Made by a program: the position numbers and the translations under genes
The notes under the pieces: model-generated
Told to the model about the DNA's origin: nothing
The model's input: only the letters and a program-made list of their open reading frames with translations
Databases searched by the model: none
In this document: piece after piece, positions 54,459-64,000 of the stretch
Numbering within the stretch: position 1 is the stretch's first letter
How the letters are laid out: every line of letters begins with the position of its first letter
NCBI GenBank assembly: GCA_963920705.1
Contig: OY987226.1
Coordinates: 4,900,501-4,964,500, forward strand
DNA length: 64,000 nt
Direction: 5' to 3'
Source: Odiellus spinosus
Taxonomy: Eukaryota > Arthropoda > Arachnida > Opiliones > Phalangiidae

Positions 54459-57400
54459 TTATAATATTTCATATTTAGAACTTGCATTCCAATAGTGGTC
54501 TTTGGGATCAAAGTTGTCCAAAACTTTTTGTATAGCCTCTTCAAGATCTTGTCGAACTGGTGGGATTTTTTTTAGTGCTTTCACACAGCTTTCCAGGGGT
54601 AGAAGAGTAACGCTACTTTTTTCCGTGTCTATTTTGGTGAATCCACGCACCCCACTCCTTCGTGCAGCAATTAAAAAAGTGAATTGCTGTATATAGTTTT
54701 ATATTTGAAAAAGGGTAAATCACAAGCGTACTTTCTTAGTTCTTGAAACAAAGACGGACATTGCTCCTCTTGTACAGTTCTCATTTCTATATCATTGTCC
54801 AGTTTTAGTTGCTTAAGCTAAACGAGATAACTGAGTTACAATTTTGGAGGGACAAATATAATTATTTTAAATTACCAATGTAACTAAAACATCGGTCCTA
54901 TAGATAAAGTAAGAAATATCACCCGTGGCAAGATACAATCGCGAATCATAGTTGATAACATGGCCTTCGTACATTTTTGTGAATTTCTCCCTATGGAAAT
55001 CAACCAATATAATGAGTGTTATTACCTCTCTAGTTATTTAACTTATTGTTGTTACCAAGAAAGAATAAAAGTTACACTGGGAATTCTTATATACACATAT
55101 ACCCCATTATAGGATGGTTTTACCAAAAATTGGGCGTGTACTTTTGTATTACTAACTGTCATGTTTAAAACGTAAACAATCTCACTGTTAATGATTTTCC
55201 CTGATTGGTTGCTAGCATCAAGGACATTTGCCAAAATTCGATTTAGATTGGTTTTTCAATCACGAGGAAAAGTAAAGTCGTTATCGTATCAGAAACTTAG
55301 AGAAAGAAAGACTTTATTGATGATCATTGGCAATGGCGTATGCAAGCCACTCCTTGGATTTCAAAGTTTAATGTGACCAAATTGCGTCCCTTAAGAATTC
55401 CCAGTGTAACTCCTGCCCTTTACCGATGTAACTAAAGATTAAACAGAGTTCAGCGCACATTTTGGTATATCTAGTTTGTCTAGGTACTGCAGAACTGGTA
55501 ACTCTCTCAGTTTGGTAGCTTGAGGATTCCGGTAGAGAAGTTTGAGATTCAATTTGATCTTTTTCAGGCATTGCATCCGTGTTTGTTAAAGTGTTTGGGT
55601 TTGATATTAGAGATTCAAAATCTTTTGGTGAAGAATAAACTGGATTTGGGTTCACAGTTGCAGTTTGCGACAACGTTATTGGAGAACCTCTAAAAGGAAT
55701 TTTTGATTGATTGGAACTATCAAATTGTGCAGAACTAGGAATTGATGTTGGGGATGGAGAAGGCACATCAAAAGAATTGTAGTTCTGTTTTTTTAAGGCT
55801 TTGGCTGCCAGTTTCATTAGTATGGGGTTAGGACTGAAAGGTGAAAAACCAGGAGGCGCTTTAGTAGGTTTTTTCTGTTCCGGTTCAGGTGAGAAATTTA
55901 CTCCCGGAGGAGTGGCTGGAACGGATGGGTGACAAAACGGCATTTCAATTTGTTCCTGATAAAAGTTTTCACTACAGTTCAACACAAACTGCTCAAAATT
56001 TGGAAGATAGAAAACTATTAACTTGAAAATTCAGCTTTTAACTCGCACATCCTAACTCAATTCAGGAATTGTCAAATTGATCTTGCGCCAATTTAATCTT
56101 TAGGAATAATTGAAAGAATTCCAGAAGCTATTTTGATATATGCGTCACACAGGTTTTACTTTACGTTTCAATCTGCTCGCATAGAATAAGAAATCAGATA
56201 GGGAAATAATCTTAATAATTTGGTAAAAAATCGGAAGTCTGATTCTTTCATTATTCTATGGGAGCACATTGTAATTAAAAGTAAAACTGATGTCACGCCT
56301 GTTTCTAAAGTATAAATTCGCAAGCTTTGTGCGAGATCAATTTGACAAGGTTCAAATTGAGTCAGTTTGCGTGTCTACTTAACTTACATCTTCCTCTTCA
56401 ATAGGCTTTGCAAATCCTTCGTTGACTAAAATATCATTGATGTATACATCATCCCCTTCTTCACGCTGCTCACACAACACTACTTTCAATCCCTTTTTAT
56501 ACTACAAGAAAAGAAAAAGCGTGAACAAATATTTATCCACAATACAAATATTATATTTTATCTCCTTACATCTAAAGGTGTAAGAACTTTGCAAAGAATA
56601 TTTTTGTTTCTCGTCAGCTCTAGAAGCCTCATACCAGCTCCAGCACTCCATACATCCTGCGAGAAAATTTAAATTATAGACATTAAAGTGTTACCATATT
56701 TTCGATTGAATTACACTATTAAAACGCCATTTTAAAAATTTTACACCTCTGGTTAACGCGTTCTTAAGAAAAAGCGCGAGAATCAAACTGTCGTAGTATA
56801 GTGGGGAATTTTTATATTAAAAATTTAGAAAATGGAAATTGTAATGTAACAGCTGCAGTAATAAGTTTATATATTTTGAATCTTAATACTTAATGAAGAT
56901 TCCTCACTTTAAGAAAAATATTACCGCAACAAGCCCATAAGTTAAATTTACATTATTTGTAGCTGGCTCCAAGAAAGCGAGCTTAGCTTTAATAGCTTGG
57001 TTAGGCAAGGTCATGAACCTTTCCTTTATCATCCGGACATCGTTGCGAGTAACAGTATGTTTTGTTCCATAATCCACGTACAGAAGCTTAAATTTATAAA
57101 AAGATTTCAAATTAGTTACAAGGTAAATGACACACGATTGATTTTTTATCGTGCTAATCGTTAAAATAAATCTAGTTTAAAAGAAAAAAGTTTTGCAAAG
57201 AAATATTAAATTACTGGGAAATGAGATTTAGCACAGATCCATGAAAAGGAATACTAGACTTTTATAACAAGTTATTTTTTAAATGGATTTTATACTGCTA
57301 TAATATGCGTAAAAACTCAAAGGGTTCAATATAATTTACAGTTAATTATCAAAGTCGCATACTAGACTAGCTAGGCCTAAATTCGTTTTCAAGAAATTTT

Positions 57401-59613
57401 AGAACGTAAAAAACTTAGAATTAATATGGATGCAAATGAAATATGGTTTAAAAATGGCGCAAAAACCATTTTAACTCTAAAGCACGGGCAATGTTTCTAA
57501 CAAACATCTCTTTGGCTTCACTCACCATTTCAAAGACAATAATAATAATAATATTTATTTTTCAAAAAAGAGTTGAAGGCAACCTCTGAGGCATAACCTA
57601 TTATGGGTGGTTGTTGAACTCCAATTGGAATCAGCATGGACTCCTTTTAAAAATTTCTTCACGACTAATTTCGTAACTTTAATAATTAACCACGAGTTAC
57701 TGCGTAGATTGGAGACTTTGTTGCGAGATTTGATAATGCTTTTATGCATGTTAAACAGTTTAAATAGATTAAAAATAACATTTTTACGGAGTCTCGTATC
57801 CCTTTAAGTCTAGTGTGAAACGTTTTAAAATCCAAATGAAGGATTGATTTCATGGAGTGGACGATTTGAGTAGATCTCAAAAATATTTATTGATATCAGA
57901 TTTTTACTTAATATTTGTTTAATAATTTTTTCTAGTGAAGTAGATCTATTTTAACGATAAGGAATGTATAGAAAATCAGTTCATTCTCCCTTTAAGTATA
58001 GTTGTTTTACCTCAACATGCTCATTTGAGGGAAAACCGATCATTTGAGCTCTATGCCAGTCACCGCAGTACAAAGCTACGCATGGCATATTCAATAAAAA
58101 ATAATTATGAGGAATCATATAGTCCTGTCCTCGAGGAAGGTTGTACGCTATTCTATAAATAAATTAAATATATTTCAGCAAAAGTCTATAAATATCCACT
58201 TTTAGAGTTAAGTTCCTAACTAAAAATTAGAGTTTCATTGTGCTGTGCAGAAAATCAATTTTACAATTAGGTTTACGGCAAAACATGATCAGCTAGCTAC
58301 ATTTGTTGATTTGGTTCGAAAGCCCCTTACTCACAAAATGACACTATAGCAAAAATGGCGCTTTCTTCATTAATTTGAGCTTATGTTTTTTAACTTTATT
58401 TAAATGTTATGTACTAGACGGCGCCACCACCCTTACGTGAGATTAATAGGAGATTAATAACGTACTCTAACTCGTCCATTAGAAGATCTAGAGCTTTTGT
58501 TGTATTATATCCTTCAATTTGAAACCAAAAGAAGCTTGGGTTGATGACTTCCGAAATTACTATCTTGAAGTACTTGTCCAAATTCTTACGTTCATCTATT
58601 CTTTCCGAATAGAACAAATTACCATCAGTATTAGTCACCGCATCAGCTGGAATCTTTAGTTCTCTCAGCTCTTGAGTCTCATTTGGTTCCGGTGATAATC
58701 TATCCAAAACCAAATTGTTAGAAATAAGACGTTGTCTCAATCTAATTTTCTTTATTCCCTCTTCTAGAGAAAAAAATAAAATGTAAATATATCTTGAGGC
58801 TGAAAAAAATCATTGGTGGTGTGAAAGCGCTGGAGTTCAAGCTCGCTTTATGTTTCGAGCCCAGGGCCTAAATTTCGATAAAAGATTTTTGAACCATGCA
58901 CAAAGAATAACAATGGAGAATAGGGTAGACACACCACTGATAAACGCTTGGGGTATTGAAAGTTTACCAATTAAAAGTAAAATTCATAGTTTAAATTGCC
59001 ATCACGAGTAAAGTGTGGCTCCTCATACTTAAAGCTCAGAAAAACTTCTGACTTCCAAGGCTCAAGCTTGGCTCGAAACCTAAAAATCGGTGCTCTCACA
59101 TCCCTAAAAATAATGTAGAAAAGAGGAAACACAAACCTTCATACAGTTGAAATGGAATGTGCGACATTAACTCATGGATGAAACTATCAATAGAGAAAAA
59201 TCCGAGGGACATGTAAGGCAAATTGGTTTCACAATTCAAGTTGTATAGCTGTTCGAGCCTAGGAAGACTTATTCCAAATTGATTAGTTTCCAGAATTTGC
59301 TCTATTCTTTTTATTATATCTTCGGGAATCTGAACTTTCTTAGTATCATCTTGAATCGTTGAGATTGGCTTTCTGGCATCATAAATGATAACCTTTCCTT
59401 TCGAGTTATCGGGTCGTATTAATCCAAATATATCTGGAAATTTGTGGACCAATTCCATGATGTTAAAATACCCTAAAGCCTCAAGATCAAATGGTTCCTT
59501 ATGAAGTTCTTCGAAGGCATCAGAGAAATCATCAACGTATAAACCTTTAGAATAATTTTCAAGAACCTAAAAATATTAAATGAATAATTGAAACTACATT
59601 TACTAAAACAAAA

Positions 59614-59646
<33 letters not shown>

Positions 59647-61370
59647 ACTAATATAATTTTACCCTTTGCATTTTACTCTTTAAGTTCTTATGAATATCAT
59701 CTTCAATCTCAGGGATTTGAACTGAAAGAAAGTTTGACGATGTTGCACCTTCCACATTCGGTTTTTCAATGGATTGTGTACAATGGTATTGAGGAGTCTC
59801 TGAAGATGGATGTTCTTTCGCCATTTGAGGTTCAGATTTTTGTAAAAAAGTTTGATTTTCTTTTTGTTTTAGAGCATTGACTTCTGAAGGAAATTTACTA
59901 TCAGATATCATTTAGTTTAGAAGCAAAAATAATTGATCATGTGTGTAATCATGCTTGCGACTGCATCAAAGATATGAGCCTTACCAAAAACTTAAGGATC
60001 AAATCCTAATCTTAGTTTAATTTAATCTTTTTAAATTTTGATTCACTTGGTTGATGTTCATTCGTTCAAAATTCAATTAATCAAAGATATAGTATTTAAA
60101 ATAAAAATTTAGTAGACATTAAGAATAAAATCAATAGGGTTTATTCACATTTGAGCGAATTTAAAAAGGTTGAACGATGTCTAAAATTCTTATATTTCAA
60201 ATGATCAAATTATTTTAGCAGGGTTTCTGTACAAAAATGTCTTATTTTAAACAATTTTTTGTCTGACATGTATGCTTCATATATCTATTGGGTGAATAAT
60301 AAGGTAGTAAGAGGCAAGCCCTGAAGGTCTGAGGGAATGGGGTAGATCTCAGCAGCACAATGTCGTAATCTTTCACTTTTAATATAAGAAAGTTGGTTTG
60401 GAACACCTTGAAATTTCAAATTTCTACTAAAAGTGTGAGGTTTTGACAATTTCAATTCCAAACTGATATTTTTTTTAAAGATTATTGCCTGTAATGCACA
60501 TGCCATGAAAACTGCCCAAATTGAGTCAGGTTGCCTGCTTACTTTAACGGAATTCTCCCCAAAACCTGGCGCAAATAGGTTTGTCACCAAGATCCACACA
60601 CAAGGCCAATTACTACTTTTCACAAATTCGGAAATACTATGCTCATAAACCAACTTCCAGGGGCTACCGCCATTCGGGTACAAAGATAAAGATTTATCCC
60701 AATGGGGCGCTTCCTATGGAAGTTCCTCTTCAATTCCGAATTTGTCTATTAGTGAAAATTATTTACTTTCTAGAGTTGAAGATGATATGCAGTTCTTTTT
60801 ATCAGTATCACCTCCTCTTATTGTTACAACATTCGGGATGCTTTTAAGGCACTCCTCTAATGAATTAAACCCAAAGAATGTATAGTTTAAGTTGATACCA
60901 TTGAATCGAAAAAAATTTGTTTGGAAATCGTCCATAGCAATGCCATCGGCACCCGCAGCTCTTAAGGAGTTCTCTATTTGTTCTCTACTTGCAGCTGGTA
61001 CAGATCCAGGATTTTTTATAGCTGGTAGTCTCTCGACATCCACTTCGTAACTGTTTCTTCCTCCTCGATTGGATTTGTCATCTTTTTTGCTGACAGTTTT
61101 AGTTACTAGTTTGACTATATGGGCAAGTTTTTCATCAACTACCGGGAAAACTCGCTCAAGCTTTGGCACAAAGCGTACATGTTCGGGAATACTTCTTAGT
61201 AAGTCTTCCAAGCAGTTTTTCCCGAGTTCCTTGTATGGAATGTGTTGCCCGTTTTGCCTTCTATATTCATTTCTTAATTGCATTATATTTACTCCATCTT
61301 TTGCATTAACAACCAAAATAGATTTAATATCACTAATCACCCTACGTTTCAAGGCAGCTACATCACTCAT
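54459..61370 (-). CDS. tej: Tejas/TDRD5-like LOTUS-Tudor protein, copy A
   Basis: Tejas/TDRD5 acts in germline nuage in the piRNA pathway; LOTUS domains bind Vasa and RNA, and the Tudor domain binds dimethyl-arginine. Exons (minus): 61370-60767, 59883-59663, 59566-59137, 58763-58466, 58152-58011, 57086-56925, 56656-56570, 56501-56388, 55988-55424, 55200-55056, 54990-54876, 54817-54732, 54657-54459. The frame is continuous for 1055 aa. LOTUS1 is at about 5-75 (DIKSILVVNAKDGVNIMQL), LOTUS2 at about 125-195, LOTUS3 at about 276-340 and a LOTUS-like fourth at about 355-420 (GISLPRLEQLYNLNC). IPADAV precedes the Tudor domain (about 460-620: YFKIVISEVINPSFFWFQIE; CVALYCGDWHRAQMI; LLYVDYGTKHTV). A Pro/Ser-rich linker and a second ordered region (IINSEIVYVLNMTV...EKFTKMYEGHVI) follow. 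Order matches human TDRD5. Last-exon acceptor and 3' end are the least certain. Confidence 0.88.
56050..56383 (+). mobile_element. MITE-B copy against a splice donor
   Basis: Left end diverged (CTAACTCAATTCAGGAATTG), right end CAGTTTGCGTGTCTACTTAA. It fills most of the 399-bp intron between exons 8 and 9 of Tejas copy A. Its terminal repeat begins only a few bases inside the intron from the exon 8 donor. Confidence 0.75.
56697..56870 (+). repeat. Repeat R2, internally deleted copy
   Basis: ACACTATTAAAACGCCATT, TTTACACCTCTGGTTAACGCG, TTCTTAAGAAAAAGCGCGAG, then AAAATTTAGAAAATGGAAAT. Same order as 89-440 but shorter. In the Tejas copy A intron between exons 6 and 7. Confidence 0.6.
57885..58001 (+). 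repeat. MITE-C end fragment
   Basis: AACGATAAGGAATGTATAG and TTCATTCTCCCTTTAAG match the right arm of MITE-C at 19290-19368. In the intron between Tejas copy A exons 5 and 6. Confidence 0.5.
59610..59643 (+). repeat. Poly-A tract
   Basis: About 31 A residues with early C interruptions, in the short intron between exons 2 and 3 of Tejas copy A. On the transcribed strand it is a T-run before the exon 3 acceptor. Confidence 0.8.
60500..60760. repeat. MITE-B end and a short inverted pair in Tejas A intron 1
   Basis: 60505-60545 carries the MITE-B right-arm sequence (CCCAAATTGAGTCAGGTTGC). Next to it, about 60610-60680 on minus and 60690-60755 on + share ATGG, CCTNTGGAAGTT and TTCCGAATTTGT, forming a diverged inverted repeat that ends at the exon 1 donor. 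Confidence 0.4.
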
Positions 61371-61926
61371 CTTGTAATAGTTTTATTAGACTAAAGCAAA
61401 CAAGATAGGCTTCGTCTTTTCCCTTCAGAAGGAATTACATACGAGAACAAAATAAAACCAACCTAGAACCTAACCTTTGTAACCTGCTCCCCCGCAGTTG
61501 ATAGACGACGTTGCCAGAGCCTACGTTATTATCAAAGGCCGTGCAAACGAGAGAATGTTCTTCGATTTATTATTTCTGGAGCCCGATTCTGTAACCATTT
61601 AACCAAGACAGTCAAGACGTTTAGTCTCATCCCCCAACCCGAGTAAATGTACCCTGGTATTTACCGCGTTTTCCTCGAGCGAGGCTGAGCAGAATCGCCG
61701 CCAGACGAACTAGACTTCCTTGTGTTATAGTTTTGGTTATAATTTGAGTTTTGTCTTGTTTTTTCCGTGGACTTCGGTGCGTATTAAATTGTAACTTTCT
61801 GATGTCTTCATTATAATCTTTCTTTAATCCAAAATTAAACTTGTTTATTATCAACCATTTAAATTCTTAAAATCTATGTGGCTTATTTTTTCCCCATTTA
61901 ATTTTTCAGGTATTCACTGATCGAGA
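61371..61926. promoter_or_regulatory. Shared upstream region of the divergent Tejas pair
   Basis: 556 bp separate the two start codons. A good acceptor (TTTTTCAG ending at 61909) lies 17 bp before the copy B ATG, so copy B has a spliced non-coding first exon inside this interval. The left half (61440-61700) is relatively GC-rich and is the likely bidirectional promoter. Confidence 0.6.
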
Positions 61927-64000
61927 ATGAGTGGAATGACTGATGCAGCTGCATTAAAAAAGAGAGTTATAGTTGATATTAAAGCGATTGTGGTGGGTTA
62001 CGCAAAGGACGGCGTCAATGAACTACAATTAAATGAAGAGTATAAAGAACAAAATGGACGCAATGTCCCTTTTATTCAACTTGGTTACACCAGCTTACAA
62101 GACTTTCTAAAGAGTATTCCCGATGTTGTTCGTCTTGTGAGACGGGGTTTTGAAACACGAATTTTCCCTATAGCTGATGAGAAAAACGCCCATATAGTTA
62201 GTTTGGTGTGTAAAACTGTCAGCAAAAGAGGTGGCAAATCTAGGCGAGGAGGAAGAAGTTCTTCCACCGCTTATGGCCCACGTTTTACAGCTAATCGTAC
62301 ACGCTTGAGAGTAAATTCAAGCTATAATTACAGTAACAATTACGATTACAATCGCGACCGCCACATAAACAATGCAATAAACCAACTTGCCAAAAATCCG
62401 GGGTCAGTCCCTAATATGGCAAGAGAACAAATTGAAAATTCTCTTAGTACAGCCGGGGTAGAAGGTGTTGATATAGACTATTTCCAAACAAACTTCAATC
62501 GGTTCAGTGGATATAATCTAAACTTCCAATCCTTTGGTTTTTCTTCATTGGTGGATTGCCTTAAAAGTATCCCTAACATCGTAACTCTTAGAGGGAATGG
62601 AACTGGAAAAACATATTGCATATCGACTGCGGCTTTAGAAAGTAAAAAAAAATAATGTACCATGTTTTTGACATTACTGATGATCATATAAGGGAAGTAA
62701 TGTTTTTACCTGCTACTCAGTTACATTACATCTCTGATCTGGTCATTGTTAATGAACCATTAACCATTGTTACAATTTATACTCTTCAGAAGCCAAAAAT
62801 ATTAAAGCAAACTCTCAAAAACCGCAACAAATGAAAGAAAATATTCTACCACAAAAACCTCAACAACAGACAACTTTGCCAGCAAGAGCACCATCAACAC
62901 AAAACAACAGTAATCAAGTGGCTGATTCAGAAGGGGCAAGATCGTCTAACTATTACACAGTTCAAACCCCTGACACTGAAGAAGAAGAAAGTATGAACGA
63001 GATACTGAAAAGAAAAATAAGAAAAGTAAAACCATAAGTTAATGAAATTCAATTATTCTTATTTTTACAATCCGTTAAATCTTTTCAGGTTCTTGAGGAG
63101 CACAAAAATGGTTTATGCCTTGATAATTTCTTGGAAGCGTTTGAAAAACTTCACAATGAACCGTTAAATTTAGAGGAAATAGGATATTTCAACATCAAGG
63201 AATTAGTTGACCAGTTTGACGATATATTTGGAGTATCTCAAACTGATAACCCCATAGGGAAGGCTATCGTTTATGATGTCAGAAAACCACCACCCCCTAT
63301 TGTTAAAAATCCTATTAAACAACTTCCGATTCCCAAAGATTTAATCAAAATTATAGAGAAACTTATGCAAATTCATCCAGGTGGAATAAGTTTTCCTAAG
63401 CTTGAAGAGCTATACAAATTAAATTGCAAAACCGAATTACCTTACGTGCCCCTCGGCTATAGTTCCATTGAAAGTTTCATTGAAAAATTGATGTCTCATA
63501 TTTCATTTTATCTATATGAAGGTACAGGTTCTTTTAAAGTAGACACGCAACCTGATTCTGTCAAATTGATTGATCTTTAGAATTTCCAAAAATTCTTTAG
63601 GTTGCTTTTACATAACCATGATGTCGGTTTTGCTCCTCATTTCAATATGTTCTCATTGAAAGAAATTGGCATATCCAATGACGAAATTTTATAAGGCCCA
63701 AATAGTCAGTTTGCGTGTCTAATTGTTGGGTCTCTACTAGTTATACACATTTAACTGTCTATTTCAGAAAACGGAACGAAAGTAATTAAATTGATTCAAC
63801 AAAATAATGAAAAGTCAAAGGATAGAGATTCTGGACTAGTATCTCCGGAACCTAGCTCATTTTTCACCGTTAAATGTCCACGACTTCGAGGATCAAAGAT
63901 TCCACCAGATGCTGCGACGAAAGAAGATCAGTTTTCTCAACAAAAATTAGACGAAAATCTTGATTCTGAAGATTACTTTAAGATTGTATGTTCAGACATC
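61927..64000 (+). CDS. tej: Tejas/TDRD5-like LOTUS-Tudor protein, copy B (partial)
   Basis: A paralogue of copy A on the opposite strand. Exons: 61927-62641, 62790-63025, 63089-63521, 63768 to beyond the window. Exon borders and phases match copy A for the first four exons, so this is a genomic duplication, not a retrocopy. LOTUS1 reads DIKAIVVGYAKDGVNELQLN; a longer linker is rich in Arg, Gly, Tyr and Asn (GGRSSSTAYGPRFT; NYSNNYDYNRDRH); LOTUS2 reads EQIENSLSTAGVEGVDIDYF. LOTUS3 starts VLEEHKNGLCLDNFLEAFEK, and the LOTUS-like fourth is GGISFPKLEELYKLNC. Exon 4 includes IPPDAATKED and stops at the first Tudor strand (YFKIVCSDI). Divergence from A is high at the protein level, so the copies have been separate for a long time. 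The start follows the 5' untranslated exon acceptor at 61909. Confidence 0.9.
63533..63722 (+). mobile_element. MITE-B, short copy in Tejas B intron 3
   Basis: Ends TTTAAAGTAGACACGCAACC and AGTTTGCGTGTCTAATT. About 190 bp, lacking much of the middle. It starts 11 bp inside the 246-bp intron (63522-63767). The corresponding intron of copy A has no such element. Confidence 0.75.

Noticed and set aside
60285..60683. 132-aa frame in Tejas A intron 1
   Set aside because: Crosses a MITE-B end and a diverged inverted repeat; no LOTUS or Tudor pattern and no matching exon in copy B.

Overview
The window is nuclear DNA from an insect. It is AT-rich, its genes have many GT-AG introns, and the five recognisable genes have orthologues across insects: the eye homeobox gene rough, the LMBR1-family membrane protein lilipod, the ankyrin/KAP scaffold Kidins220, DNAJC9, and the piRNA-pathway LOTUS/Tudor protein Tejas (TDRD5). 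A beetle-like insect would fit, but the order cannot be proven from this sequence. There is no bacterial, plasmid or CRISPR content.

Layout. 1-17.9 kb: the homeobox exon (2095-2329) and last coding exon (17720-17921) of rough on +, separated by a 15.4 kb intron. That intron holds a complete 6.9 kb BEL/Pao LTR retrotransposon on the minus strand, an array of sixteen 178-bp satellite units, and several short repeats, including a transposon family that leaves 7-bp target duplications. 18-23.3 kb: gene-poor, with a foldback element. 23.4-26.5 kb: lilipod, minus, 13 coding exons, 500 aa. 27.9-31.3 kb: a five-exon gene for an unrecognised 150-aa secreted protein, +. 31.65-42.5 kb: Kidins220, minus, 22 coding exons, 1743 aa; its ankyrin repeats lie on 33-codon phase-0 exons. 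44.1-50.2 kb: a 928-aa disordered nuclear-type protein of unknown function and a truncated tandem paralogue, both minus. 51.0-52.1 kb: DNAJC9, minus. 52.6-53.4 kb: two 3' exons not yet assigned to a gene. 54.5-61.4 kb: a Tejas/TDRD5 gene, minus, 13 coding exons, 1055 aa. 61.9-64 kb: a second Tejas/TDRD5 gene, +, cut by the window end. The two Tejas genes are head to head across 556 bp.

Exon models were built by hand from splice-site phase and from recalled family architecture; no alignment was run. Most coding joins keep one open frame, which is the main support for them. The genes work in unrelated processes: eye patterning, membrane signalling, histone chaperoning and germline transposon silencing. 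The most notable features are the divergent Tejas pair with apparently four LOTUS domains each, the dispersed transposon family whose ends sit against splice donors, the satellite/retrotransposon complex in the rough intron, and the partial duplication of the unknown nuclear protein.
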